A stretch of DNA of 64,000 nucleotides from an uncultured Oscillospiraceae bacterium (GCA_934526065.1 CAKSZX010000008.1:51356-115355); one strand, 5' to 3'. Positions 41,287 through 49,458 are shown, counted from the first letter of the stretch. Program-made: numbers and translations. The notes: a model not told the origin generated them from the sequence alone.

Positions 41287-42060
41287 TTACAGGAATAAAT
41301 CGTTTGTTTTTCTTCCGGAAAGCTTGCTTTTCATAGTTAATTGTGCAGCTGCAAGCAATGGAGCAGGCAATTTTCTTGCGTTTACCGGGCAGGCGGCAAT
41401 ACAGCCCATACATGATATGCATTTTGTCTTGTCTGCGGTTTTTATATTTGACGGGTCAATGGCGCCCACCGGGCAAACTTTTGCACACTTGCCGCAGTTT
41501 ATACATTTGTTGTTCCCTTTTGGCACAACATTTAAGTTGCCAAGGCGTTTATATTCGTGGCTGCCGGGTACAAAAAACTCTGTGGAAAAATCATCTTTTG
41601 CAAGTTTTTCCTTTATCTTTTGGGCAAAGGCAATAAGTTCTTTTCTGTCCTCATCATCCGGGCGGCCTGCGCCGAACTTGCGAATAATCGAATGTTCTGC
41701 CACAGCACCTATTGATGCAACAGTCTCAAATCCCTGTAATTTTGCAACGTCCGTAAGTTCTATAAGGCCGTCGTCATAAGCACGGTTGCCATAAACCGCA
41801 ACACAAACACATCTTGCGCCGTTGCCCTGTATCTGTTTAAGTCTTTCTATGGCAGTGTCCGGAATAATACCCTCAAATACCGGTGCGGCAATAACAACAA
41901 GGCTGTCATTTTCGATTTTACTGTTTGTAAAATCTACACCGTATTTGGTAAGATCTATTTTCTCGATTGTTTTGCCGAAAGCGTCGACCAAAATATTTGC
42001 AACCTTTTTTGTGCCGCCTGTGGGGCTGAACACTATTTCAGTAACATTTTTATATTCCAT
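41287..42060 (-). CDS. EFR1 family flavodoxin-ferredoxin fusion
   Basis: An electron-transfer protein of 257 aa. Residues 1-160 are flavodoxin-like, with the FMN phosphate loop FSPTGGTKKVAN near the N-terminus. Residues 180-230 carry two 4Fe-4S motifs, Cys186/189/192/196 and Cys214/217/220/224 (CINCGKCAKVCP and CISCMGCIAACP). This is the EFR1 (EFR1-family ferrodoxin) architecture of anaerobes; electron donor and acceptor are not known. It is divergent from an Rrf2-type regulator, and its promoter is covered by a palindrome, so it is probably the regulator's target. Confidence 0.92.
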   Translation of the reverse strand: MEYKNVTEIVFSPTGGTKKVANILVDAFGKTIEKIDLTKYGVDFTNSKIENDSLVVIAAPVFEGIIPDTAIERLKQIQGNGARCVCVAVYGNRAYDDGLIELTDVAKLQGFETVASIGAVAEHSIIRKFGAGRPDDEDRKELIAFAQKIKEKLAKDDFSTEFFVPGSHEYKRLGNLNVVPKGNNKCINCGKCAKVCPVGAIDPSNIKTADKTKCISCMGCIAACPVNARKLPAPLLAAAQLTMKSKLSGRKTNDLFL

Positions 42061-42102
42061 AATCTAACCTCCAAGTGATGTAAAAAATAAAATTACAACT
42101 AA

Positions 42103-42131
42103 AATATATCACAGCCGAGTTGTAATGTCAA
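42103..42131 (-). promoter_or_regulatory. Promoter of the EFR1 gene
   Basis: On the minus strand a perfect TTGACA (plus 42126-42131), 17-nt spacer and TATATT (plus 42103-42108). The GGAGG ribosome site follows in a 42-nt leader. Confidence 0.8.
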
Positions 42132-42142
42132 TAGTTACAACT
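42118..42142. promoter_or_regulatory. Putative Rrf2-type operator over the EFR1 -35 box
   Basis: AGTTGTAAT (42118-42126) and GTTACAACT (42134-42142) form an inverted repeat centred on the -35. A third half-site ATTACAACT lies at 42092-42100, downstream of the -10. The location would give tight repression of EFR1 and possible autoregulation of the regulator. Confidence 0.65.
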
Positions 42143-42199
42143 TAGAATTTACAATATCTTAATAATATGCTATACTTTGAATGTAAAAGGAGCGTTTGT

Positions 42200-42646
42200 A
42201 TGCGATTATCTGTAAAATTGTCCGTGGCTGTTCATTGCCTTGTATTTATAAGCGAATACGGCACAAGCGCCAAAGTAACAGGGGAAAAACTTGCCATGTC
42301 CGGGGGGACAAACCCGGTTATAGTCAGGGGAATATTAAGCTCTCTGAAAAAGGCCGGTATAATAAATGTTAAAAGCGGAACAGGCGGCGCAACCCTTGCT
42401 CTGCCCCCGGAAAAAATAACATTGGGTATGGTGTATTCCGCCCTTAAAACAAAGGCGGACGGCTGTATTTTTGCAAAACATACATCTCCCTCCCGGTTTT
42501 GCCCTGTGGGGAGAAATATATCCGCCGTACTTGATAAATCTTACGGCAAAATTGAAAAGCAGTTTTATAAAGACCTTGAAACCGTAACCTTGGCCGATAT
42601 TTTGGTCGATTACCATCTTCGGCTTCGGGAAGAAAATAAAAAGTGA
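42200..42646 (+). CDS. Rrf2 family transcriptional regulator (YwnA-like)
   Basis: A 148-aa winged-helix repressor. MRLSVKLSVAVHCLVFI begins the family fold, NPVIVRGILSSLKKAGIINVKSGTGGATLAL is the recognition helix and wing, and RFCPVGRNI matches the YwnA branch. The three-cysteine Fe-S cluster pattern of IscR/NsrR is not present: only Cys in ADGCIF and in FCPVG, so direct Fe-S sensing is doubtful and thiol sensing is possible. Start 42200 has AAAGGAG upstream; the longer frame is not used. Divergent from EFR1, with shared operator-like repeats. Confidence 0.88.
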   Translation: MRLSVKLSVAVHCLVFISEYGTSAKVTGEKLAMSGGTNPVIVRGILSSLKKAGIINVKSGTGGATLALPPEKITLGMVYSALKTKADGCIFAKHTSPSRFCPVGRNISAVLDKSYGKIEKQFYKDLETVTLADILVDYHLRLREENKK

Positions 42647-42664
42647 TTAAATAACGGTAAGAAC

Positions 42665-42694
42665 AAAACCGCAAGTCGAAAGACTTGCGGTTTT
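42665..42694. terminator. Terminator between the Rrf2 regulator and putP
   Basis: AAAACCGCAAGTC-GAAA-GACTTGCGGTTTT, a 13-bp perfect stem with GNRA-like loop; works for both converging genes. Confidence 0.9.
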
Positions 42695-42742
42695 GTTATT
42701 TAGGAAAACTCTATAATGTTTTAAAATCTGTGGAATATTTTA

Positions 42743-44278
42743 TCAGTGAGCCTTTGTTTTAACTTCTTCAAATTCCGCAACAATTTCATCGTTTGGAGCT
42801 TTTGTCAAAAGTGAAACAACTACGATAAACAAACTTGCAACCATAAATGCAGGTAACAATTCATAAATGCCCCAAACGCCGCCCATAGGTTTAACAAGGT
42901 ACTTCCAAACAAATATCATGATACCGCCGCTTACAAGTCCTGCAAAAGCGCCGTAGAAGTTTGTTCTCTTCCAGAATAATGAGAACAACATAACCGGGCC
43001 GAATGTAGCGCCGAAGCCCGCCCACGCAAAGGATACAATGGTAAATACCGAGCTGTTAGGGTCCCAAGCAAGGAAAAAACCGATTAACGCAATGGCCGCA
43101 ACCGTAATGCGGGCAGCCATAAGTGATGACTTTTCGCTGAGTTTAATGTGCAACACATCGGATATGATATTTTGGGAAACCGCAGATGATGCCGCCAAAA
43201 GCTGTGAGTCCGCAGTGGACATAATTGATGCCAATATACCTGCCAAAACAACGCCGGCAATTACAGATGCAAGGATACCGTTCTGTGCCAAAATCATTGA
43301 AAGGCGGATTATTGTTGTCTCGCTGTCGGCGGAATTTGTAAAGAAAGGTATCGCACCGGCTACGGAACAGCTGTAACCGATAATACCTATGATTATTGCT
43401 ATCGCCATTGAGATTACAACCCAGATTGAAGCAATTCTTCTGGACATTTTTATTTCGTTTTCATCTCTCATAGCCATAAATCTAAGGAGTATGTGAGGCA
43501 TACCGAAGTAGCCGAGACCCCAAGCCAAAGTTGAAACGATTGTAATAAAACCGTAATTTGCGACTTCTCCCGTTGCAATGTTGTGGGTATGGGTCATTGA
43601 AAAATATCCCGGCAATGCCCGTGCATTTTGAATAACCGTCTGCCAACCGCCTGCGGTGTTGACGCCGAACACAACTATTGCAATAAGTGCCACACTCATA
43701 ACTATACCCTGGATAAGGTCTGTTGTTGAAACAGCCATAAAGCCGCCCATAATCGTGTACAATACAACCACTATTGCGCCCACTATCATTGATACATGGT
43801 AGTCAAAGCCGAAAAGCGTATTAAACATTGTGCCAAGTGCCTTAAAGCCGGAAGCCGTGTAAGGAACAAAGAACAAGATAATGATAATCGCCGCAATGCT
43901 CATAAGAACATTCTTTTTATCGTGATATCTCTTTGAGAAAAATTCAGGTATTGTAATGGCGTTAAGTCGTATTGAGTATCTTCTCAATCTTTTTGCAACC
44001 AAAAGCCAGTTTAAGTATGTGCCTACACCGAGACCGATGGCAGTCCAGGTAACATCTGCCAAACCGGATATGTAAGCAAGACCCGGCAAGCCCATAAGCA
44101 GGTAGCTGCTCATGTCCGAAGCCTCTGCGCTCATTGCCGCAACCCAAGGGCCCAAGCCTCTGCCTCCCAGATAAAAGCTCTCTGCGGAGCTCTCGTTTTT
44201 ATTTCCGAAATATACGCCTATTGCAACCATGCCCAAAAGATAGACAATGATTGAAACGGCTATGCCTGTTTGTGCCAT
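42743..44278 (-). CDS. putP: Sodium/proline symporter (SSS family)
   Basis: A 511-aa, 13-helix sodium:solute symporter. FYLGGRGLGPWVAAMSAEASDMSSYLLMGLPGLAY is a PutP-type helix with the sodium and proline site residues, and LASIMSTADSQLLAASSAVSQNI is the conserved SSS helix 8 region. The LeuT-like fold and length match PutP, with proline as likely substrate; pantothenate or other SSS substrates are less likely. Start has GGAGGAAA upstream. No putA gene is nearby, so uptake may feed osmoprotection or Stickland-type metabolism. Confidence 0.9.
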   Translation of the reverse strand: MAQTGIAVSIIVYLLGMVAIGVYFGNKNESSAESFYLGGRGLGPWVAAMSAEASDMSSYLLMGLPGLAYISGLADVTWTAIGLGVGTYLNWLLVAKRLRRYSIRLNAITIPEFFSKRYHDKKNVLMSIAAIIIILFFVPYTASGFKALGTMFNTLFGFDYHVSMIVGAIVVVLYTIMGGFMAVSTTDLIQGIVMSVALIAIVVFGVNTAGGWQTVIQNARALPGYFSMTHTHNIATGEVANYGFITIVSTLAWGLGYFGMPHILLRFMAMRDENEIKMSRRIASIWVVISMAIAIIIGIIGYSCSVAGAIPFFTNSADSETTIIRLSMILAQNGILASVIAGVVLAGILASIMSTADSQLLAASSAVSQNIISDVLHIKLSEKSSLMAARITVAAIALIGFFLAWDPNSSVFTIVSFAWAGFGATFGPVMLFSLFWKRTNFYGAFAGLVSGGIMIFVWKYLVKPMGGVWGIYELLPAFMVASLFIVVVSLLTKAPNDEIVAEFEEVKTKAH

Positions 44279-44471
44279 AATTTTTTCCTCCCTGTTTTCT
44301 GTTTCTGAAAACAGTAGTGATTATACCACCCTTTTTATTAGAACGCAACACAGAACAAAGTATAGACTAAATACTGTACTTATAATTAAAAAACCACAAA
44401 AAATCCGCTAAAATCAGCGGATTTTAAACTGTACGATTATAAAAATTTTAAATTGGATAAAAAATAAATTT

Positions 44472-45077
44472 TTAAATTTTATTTTGCGGTTTTTTATTTG
44501 CAAAGCACGAGATAAATTCCGGCAGCATTTTCCGGCTGTATTGGCTTAAAGAATATTCGCCGCCGCAAAGGCACCAATCGTACATCAACGCCCTTTCGCA
44601 CATGGCGTAAATTTTAATCATCTCCCCGGAGGACATAGCCTGGGTCAACTCCCCTTTTTCCTGGCCGTCAACAATAATTTTTCTCAAAATTTTAAAGTAA
44701 ATTCTGTTTTTGTCCAAAAGGTGCTTGTTGCCTGCTGTTATAAGCTGTGTGGAAAGCAGTCTTGTGAGAAGTTCTATGGGAATGCCGTTTTCAATAAGGG
44801 AAAAAAGTTCCCTGTTTAGGTGAAGCAGTTTTTCCATGGCTGTGGGGTAGTTTGCAAGGGTCGGTTCAAGTTCTTCGTACTTGTCGTCAAAAATATTGCT
44901 CAATGTGCCTAAAAGCTCGTCTTTTCCACCGAAGTAGTGATAAAAAGACCCCTTTGATGTGCCGGACTCGTCTATTATCTCTTCAATGGTTGTATCGTCA
45001 TAGCCCTGCTCGTAAAATAATTTCCAGGCGGCATTGATTATTTTGCTCCTTGTGTTTCTTGCGTTTTTCTTTGCCAT
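44472..45077 (-). CDS. TetR/AcrR family regulator
   Basis: A 201-aa repressor. The N-terminal helix-turn-helix is TRSKIINAAWKLFYEQGYDDTTIEEIIDESGTSKGSFYHYFGGKDELL, the TetR consensus. The ligand domain is not assignable. It is divergent from a D,D-carboxypeptidase gene, and a 29-nt inverted repeat covers its own -35. This supports autoregulation and perhaps control of dacF; TetR regulators beside cell-wall genes are less common than beside pumps. Confidence 0.92.
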   Translation of the reverse strand: MAKKNARNTRSKIINAAWKLFYEQGYDDTTIEEIIDESGTSKGSFYHYFGGKDELLGTLSNIFDDKYEELEPTLANYPTAMEKLLHLNRELFSLIENGIPIELLTRLLSTQLITAGNKHLLDKNRIYFKILRKIIVDGQEKGELTQAMSSGEMIKIYAMCERALMYDWCLCGGEYSLSQYSRKMLPEFISCFANKKPQNKI

Positions 45078-45103
45078 AAAATCACTCCCTTTGCTTTTTA
45101 TAT

Positions 45104-45132
45104 ATCATAAAATACACAGAGTGAAATGTCAA
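45104..45132 (-). promoter_or_regulatory. Promoter of the tetR gene
   Basis: On the minus strand TTGACA (plus 45127-45132), 17-nt spacer, TATGAT (plus 45104-45109). Confidence 0.8.
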
Positions 45133-45148
45133 AGGGTAAAATTTCACT
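45120..45148. promoter_or_regulatory. Putative TetR operator between tetR and dacF
   Basis: AGTGAAAT (45120-45127) and ATTTCACT (45141-45148), perfect 8-bp arms with 13-nt spacer. It covers the -35 of tetR and abuts the -35 of dacF. Confidence 0.65.
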
Positions 45149-45177
45149 TGCCCTTACAGGAGCTGTAATTGTATAAT
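45148..45177 (+). promoter_or_regulatory. Promoter of the D,D-carboxypeptidase gene
   Basis: TTGCCC, 18-nt spacer, perfect TATAAT (45172-45177). Confidence 0.65.
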
Positions 45178-45205
45178 GATAATACAACAGATTGAGGATT
45201 AAGCA

Positions 45206-46438
45206 ATGAAGAAATTTTTTTCGGCACTTTTGTGCCTTTTGATATTATGTACTCCGGTGACAGCCCATGCAGAGGCCGCCCCTGAAATTGTAAGCGAAAC
45301 CGCCGTTGTCATTGACGCTGCCACCGGGCAGGTTTTATATGATAAAAATATGAACCGGCAAATGTACCCTGCCAGCATAACAAAAGTTTTAACGGGGCTT
45401 TTGGCAATGGAAAACTGCAACCTGTCGGACACCGTCACGGTGGGGGAAACGGCAATAGAGGGAATAGACGGATCCGTCAGCTATATGGCCTTGCACCCGG
45501 GGGAAGAAATAAGCCTTGAAGGGCTTATGTACGGCCTTGCCATAGAAAGTGCCAATGACGCCGCCAACGCCATAGCGGAACACATATCCGGCTCGATTTC
45601 TTCCTTTCGGGATTTGATGAACAGCCGTGCCGCCCGGGCAGGGGCCAAAAATTCCCATTTTGAAAACCCCAACGGCCTACACAGCGAAAATCACTACACC
45701 ACCGCCTATGATATGGCCATGATAACAAGGCGGCGGGTGCGGTACGATGATTTTAACAAAATTTTCAGCACAGAAAAATACAGCCTCGGCCGGACAAATC
45801 TCCACGAGGCAAGGGAGTTTAACTCCGCAAACTGGTTTTTAAACGGGGCTTTAAAATACGATGGTCTTGTGATGAGCAAAACCGGCTGGACAGAGGAGGC
45901 TTTGCACACAATGGTAACTTGCGCCGAGAGAAACGGCGTAAGGCTTATATGTGCTGTTATGAAGTCACAAAACAAAAAGGATAAGTGGGACGATACCGAA
46001 AAACTTTTAAACTGGGCCTTTGACACCTACACACCGGTAGATGTAAGCGGCGAGTTTATCGCTCTGTCCGCCCCGGAAGAAATTTCCCTGGGGGACGGAA
46101 ACCTGATTGTAAAAAAGGGGGACATCACCTGCGACGGCACAAGGGTACTTTTAACAAATCGGAATGACGCAAGCGGTATAACCGTGGAATTTTCCCGGCC
46201 CCGGCTGTCCGGCGACCTGCAAACCGCACAGATGACCGCAAGCCTGTATATGGGCGAAACCTTGCTTACAACGGTAAACGCCACTGCCACAGTAAGCGAA
46301 AGCGGCAAAGAGGCTGTGTATGTTATGCCTACCGCACCGGTAAATAAAACGGCGGATATGGTTATGGCGGTAATCTTTGGGGGATTGACTTTTGTGGCGG
46401 TTATGATTGTTGACATTCTGCGTGGCAGAAGAATATAA
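45206..46438 (+). CDS. D-alanyl-D-alanine carboxypeptidase (S11, DacF/PBP5 type)
   Basis: Trims the terminal D-Ala from peptidoglycan stem peptides outside the cell. A signal peptide (cleavage near AHAEA, about residue 24) leads to the penicillin-binding fold with SxxK at 57-60 (SITK), SxN at 115-117 (SAN) and KTG at 225-227. A beta domain and a final membrane helix (VMAVIFGGLTFVAVMIVDIL) with a positive tail follow; classical PBP5 ends in an amphipathic helix instead. In Bacilli DacF acts in the forespore; a vegetative DacA role is equally possible. A nitroreductase gene follows at 23 nt. Confidence 0.93.
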   Translation: MKKFFSALLCLLILCTPVTAHAEAAPEIVSETAVVIDAATGQVLYDKNMNRQMYPASITKVLTGLLAMENCNLSDTVTVGETAIEGIDGSVSYMALHPGEEISLEGLMYGLAIESANDAANAIAEHISGSISSFRDLMNSRAARAGAKNSHFENPNGLHSENHYTTAYDMAMITRRRVRYDDFNKIFSTEKYSLGRTNLHEAREFNSANWFLNGALKYDGLVMSKTGWTEEALHTMVTCAERNGVRLICAVMKSQNKKDKWDDTEKLLNWAFDTYTPVDVSGEFIALSAPEEISLGDGNLIVKKGDITCDGTRVLLTNRNDASGITVEFSRPRLSGDLQTAQMTASLYMGETLLTTVNATATVSESGKEAVYVMPTAPVNKTADMVMAVIFGGLTFVAVMIVDILRGRRI

Positions 46439-46461
46439 AATCAAAAGGAAAGGTGTTCTAT

Positions 46462-46992
46462 ATGGAATTTGAAAAACTTTTACAGACAAGAAGAAGCATA
46501 CGCAAATATGACGAGAGCAAAAAAATAACCGAAGACCAATTAAAAGAGATTGTTCGGGCCGGGATACAGGCTCCCTCTTGGAAAAACACCGAAACCGCCA
46601 GGTATTACGGCGTTCTTTCAGATGATATGATTGAGAAAGTCAGAGAGTGCTTGCCGGTATTCAATCAAAAAAACAGCGCCGGGCGGTCGTTGCTGGTTAC
46701 AAGTTATGTAAAGGGGCAATCGGGATACGGCAACGGCCGGCCGGCAAACGAACTTGCCGACGGTTGGGGCTTGTATGATTTGGGTCTTGCAAACCAAAAC
46801 ATAGTAATGAAGGCCGCAGATATGGGTCTTGCCACATTGATTATGGGTATCAGAGATGCGGATAAATTGGCAGAACTTTTGAATGTGCCGGAAAATGAGG
46901 TTATTGTTTCGGTTATAGCGATAGGCTATCCGGCAACAGAACCTACAAATGTAAAGCGCAAAACAGAAGACGATGTTTTAAAAGTTTTCTGA
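46462..46992 (+). CDS. Nitroreductase family protein
   Basis: An FMN-dependent oxidoreductase of 176 aa. LLQTRRSIRKYDESKKIT holds the RRSxRxY FMN-binding motif, QAPSWKNTETARYYGVL the second FMN contact, and MGLATLIMGI with VIAIGYPA the C-terminal core. Physiological substrate is unknown; members reduce nitro compounds, quinones or flavins. Start 46462 has AAAGGTG; the upstream alternative at 46453 adds only MFY. It may be cotranscribed with dacF. Confidence 0.9.
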   Translation: MEFEKLLQTRRSIRKYDESKKITEDQLKEIVRAGIQAPSWKNTETARYYGVLSDDMIEKVRECLPVFNQKNSAGRSLLVTSYVKGQSGYGNGRPANELADGWGLYDLGLANQNIVMKAADMGLATLIMGIRDADKLAELLNVPENEVIVSVIAIGYPATEPTNVKRKTEDDVLKVF

Positions 46993-47012
46993 TAATTTAA
47001 ATTTACATAAAT

Positions 47013-47046
47013 AAAAGGTGACATTTTACCGAATATGTCACCTTTT
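47013..47046 (+). terminator. Terminator after the nitroreductase gene
   Basis: AAAAGGTGACAT / ATGTCACCTTTT (12 bp, 10-nt loop) followed by AGTTTG. Confidence 0.8.
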
Positions 47047-47180
47047 AGTTTGCCTGAAATTATATTTTGTATCGTTTTACCCGATTTTTCTTATGAAAGA
47101 TCATCTCTTTATCAAACGGCGGCGATGCCTTGACATAAAACAACAGCCGATTAAGGCGTAAAGTTCTATTTTGCCAAGCA

Positions 47181-47214
47181 AAAAGGTAACACATATACAA
47201 AAGTGTTACCTTTT
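47181..47214 (-). terminator. Terminator after ung
   Basis: AAAAGGTAACAC / GTGTTACCTTTT (12 bp, 10-nt loop). On the minus strand a TTTT arm is followed by TGCTTGG. The sequence resembles the nitroreductase terminator 170 nt away. Confidence 0.75.
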
Positions 47215-47241
47215 AAATCATAAAAATTCAAATATTGTAGA

Positions 47242-47919
47242 TTATTGTTCCTCAATCCGCCAATTTATAGGTTCTTGACCGGTTTTAACCAAAAATTCGT
47301 TTGCCTTTTTAAAGTGACCGCAACCGAAAAAACCTCTGTAAGCGGAAAGTGGGCTTGGGTGTGGGCTTGTCAGCACAAAATGACGGCTCTCATCAATTAA
47401 ACTGCGCTTGTTTATGGCATTTTTGCCCCAAAGTATAAACACCATGGGCTTTTCTCGCCGGTTTAATTTTTTTATCACATCGTCGGTAAAAATCTGCCAG
47501 CCTGCATTGCTGTGGCTGTTTGCCATATGGGCGCGTACGGTAAGGGTTGTGTTTAAAAGCAAAACCCCTTGTTTTGCCCACCGGGTAAGGCAGCCGTAAT
47601 TTTTCGGCATTGTTATGCCGTATTCGTCGCTTATCTCTTTGTATATGTTTACAAGGGATGGCGGCGGTGTAATGCCCTTTTGCACGGAAAAGGACAAGCC
47701 GTGTGCCTGGCCCGGCTCGTGATATGGGTCTTGCCCTAAAATGACAACCTTTACATCTTTGTAAGGGGTGTATTTCAAGGCGTTAAAAATATCGTACATG
47801 TCCGGATACACGGTGTGGCTTTTGTATTCTTCTTTTAAAAACCGGCGAAGTTTAAGGTAGTATTCCTTGTCGAATTCTCCTTTCAACACATCGTCCCAAT
47901 CGTTACCTATGTTTACCAT
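47242..47919 (-). CDS. ung: Uracil-DNA glycosylase
   Basis: Removes uracil from DNA in base-excision repair. The catalytic water-activating motif GQDPYHEPGQAHGLSFSV holds Asp64 and His67; the uracil-recognition LLLNTTLTV and the intercalation loop HPSPLSAYRGFFGCGHF are present. 225 aa is typical for family 1. Start follows CGGAGA. It lies 11 nt after trmB, so the two are one operon. Confidence 0.97.
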   Translation of the reverse strand: MVNIGNDWDDVLKGEFDKEYYLKLRRFLKEEYKSHTVYPDMYDIFNALKYTPYKDVKVVILGQDPYHEPGQAHGLSFSVQKGITPPPSLVNIYKEISDEYGITMPKNYGCLTRWAKQGVLLLNTTLTVRAHMANSHSNAGWQIFTDDVIKKLNRREKPMVFILWGKNAINKRSLIDESRHFVLTSPHPSPLSAYRGFFGCGHFKKANEFLVKTGQEPINWRIEEQ

Positions 47920-47930
47920 GGCTTTCTCCG

Positions 47931-48698
47931 TTACACATTTTTAAACTTTTCTATTTTGTGCCGATTTATTTCATCGGCGTTTTCCGGCTCGTTTCGCTCT
48001 CTGAATTTATCGCAAATTTCTTTAAGCTGTTCTTCCGATAAAGGCTCGCCGTTGTTTACGGCAATTAGTCCCTTTATTTTTATGCCCTGTTCGGTGAACA
48101 TTTTTTCGTGTTCCGTAACTATATTCTCCGGCAGGGATTTTTCTGCCATATCGTAGGTGATAAACTCAATGTCAAATCCGCAGCATTTAAAATATTCGAT
48201 GCTGTCGGCAAAAAGATCATCGTCATCTGTCTTAAAAAATACCTTGCCGCCCTTTTTAAGGAATGTTTTGTAGCTTTCCAGCTGGCGGGGATATGTAAGG
48301 CGGCGTTTTTTGTGCTTTGCCTTAGGCCATGGGTTACAAAAGTTAATGTAAATCTCCTGCACGGAGTCCTCCGGGCTGAGAATAAGATTGATTCTCTCAA
48401 TGTCAAAGGCGGTTATTCTCACATTCGGGCAATCGGTTGTGCCGTAAACGGCCTCGATATTTCTTTTTGCGGTTCCCAAAACATCGCTTTTAATGTCAAA
48501 GGCCAGATAGTTGTTTTCCGGGTGGGCGTAGGCCTTTTGGGCGATAAAACTGCCCTTTCCGCAGCCCAGTTCCACAACAAAGGGCTGTTCCTTTGCAAAG
48601 GCCGACTGCCATTTGCCGATGTAATCGGCAGGATTTTTAATATATACCAAACTTGCGTCAAGTTCCGGGCGAGCCCAGGGTTTTCTGCGCATTCTCAT
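47931..48698 (-). CDS. trmB: tRNA (guanine46-N7)-methyltransferase
   Basis: Makes m7G46 in the variable loop of tRNAs. SAM-binding VVELGCGKGSFIAQKA, the catalytic-region INFCNPWPKAKHKKRRL and FFKTDDDDLF follow the TrmB consensus. At 255 aa it has a charged C-terminal extension of about 40 residues beyond the usual 215. Start ATG at 48698 has GAGGT at good spacing; a second ATG two codons on is an alternative. It leads the trmB-ung operon. Confidence 0.95.
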   Translation of the reverse strand: MRMRRKPWARPELDASLVYIKNPADYIGKWQSAFAKEQPFVVELGCGKGSFIAQKAYAHPENNYLAFDIKSDVLGTAKRNIEAVYGTTDCPNVRITAFDIERINLILSPEDSVQEIYINFCNPWPKAKHKKRRLTYPRQLESYKTFLKKGGKVFFKTDDDDLFADSIEYFKCCGFDIEFITYDMAEKSLPENIVTEHEKMFTEQGIKIKGLIAVNNGEPLSEEQLKEICDKFRERNEPENADEINRHKIEKFKNV

Positions 48699-48949
48699 AA
48701 TCTTTTACCTCACTGTGAATAGTGATAATATGATAACATATATTTAAAAAAAATAATAGCCCCAAAGGGGCGGTTACAAATAGGTTTTACCCGGTTGATT
48801 GACATTTTTACAAAAATAGGGTGTAGTAAAAAGGCGGAAGGTGCTATAACAAAATTCGACGCTTTTTGCGATAAATCCACAAAAAACAGTGTATAAAAGG
48901 GAAGAAATGTGGGAATTTTAGGAATATTAAAAAATTTTTAAAAAAATGC
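48699..48949. other. AT-rich intergenic region before the tRNA cluster
   Basis: No gene or convincing RNA found. The sequence is AT-rich with several A and T runs that may curve DNA upstream of the strong tRNA promoter. Confidence 0.4.
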
Positions 48950-48978
48950 TTGACAATTTACCGAGCTTATAGTAAAAT
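48950..48978 (+). promoter_or_regulatory. Promoter of the tRNA cluster
   Basis: Perfect TTGACA (48950-48955), 17-nt spacer, TAAAAT (48973-48978); the first tRNA starts 31 nt further. Confidence 0.8.
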
Positions 48979-49008
48979 AACTCTCACACGAAAGATGTGT
49001 GTAAATGT

Positions 49009-49085
49009 GGCGGCATAGCTCAGTTGGCTAGAGCAACCGGTTCATACCCGGTAGGTCGTAAGTTCAAGTCTCACTGCCGCTACCA
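49009..49085 (+). tRNA. tRNA-Met (CAT), elongator type
   Basis: 77 nt with encoded CCA. Acceptor arms GGCGGCA / TGCCGCT pair (one G-U at the end). Anticodon loop TTCATAC gives CAT. The first pair is not the C-A mismatch of initiators, so elongator is likely; a CAT tRNA for Ile (lysidine-modified) cannot be fully excluded. The T stem GTAAG/CTCAC has one A-C mismatch. Confidence 0.92.
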
Positions 49086-49091
49086 CATTTT

Positions 49092-49166
49092 GGCCCGTTG
49101 GTCAAGCGGTTAAGACACGGCCCTTTCACGGCTGTAACATGGGTTCGAATCCCGTACGGGTCACCA
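49092..49166 (+). tRNA. tRNA-Glu (TTC), copy 1
   Basis: 75 nt with encoded CCA; anticodon loop CTTTCAC. Only 6 nt after tRNA-Met. Confidence 0.96.
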
Positions 49167-49168
49167 CT

Positions 49169-49200
49169 TAAAGGCATTGTGTGGATTCACAATGCCTTTA
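49169..49200. repeat. Hairpin between the tRNA-Glu copies
   Basis: TAAAGGCATTGTG / CACAATGCCTTTA, 13 bp with a 6-nt loop directly after the tRNA. No T-tract follows, so it may be a processing or weak termination signal. Confidence 0.55.
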
Positions 49201-49255
49201 AATAAAATAACGGTTAAAATCCGTTTATATATATTGGGCAAACGCCCGTTTTCAT

Positions 49256-49330
49256 GGCCCGTTGGTCAAGCGGTTAAGACACGGCCCTTTCACGGCTGTA
49301 ACATGGGTTCGAATCCCGTACGGGTCACCA
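49256..49330 (+). tRNA. tRNA-Glu (TTC), copy 2
   Basis: Identical in sequence to copy 1 over all 75 nt, including CCA. Confidence 0.96.
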
Positions 49331-49380
49331 AATAGGGCTGCGTTGGATAATGCAGCCCCTGTTTATTTAAAATTTAATAT

Positions 49381-49455
49381 GGCCCATTGGTCAAGCGGTT
49401 AAGACATCGCCCTCTCACGGCGAAAACAGCGGTTCGATTCCGCTATGGGTCACCA
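49381..49455 (+). tRNA. tRNA-Glu (CTC)
   Basis: 75 nt with encoded CCA; anticodon loop CTCTCAC gives CTC. Diverged from the TTC copies in the anticodon and T arms. Reads GAG codons. Confidence 0.95.
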
Positions 49456-49458
49456 TTG

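Noticed and set aside
48108..48722. A 204-codon plus-strand frame inside trmB
   Set aside because: Antisense of a conserved TrmB sequence with SAM-binding motif; no ribosome site.
49169..49380. Repeated tRNA and hairpin units looked like a CRISPR-like array
   Set aside because: The repeated units are full tRNA genes with CCA ends; no short direct repeats with unique spacers occur anywhere in the window.
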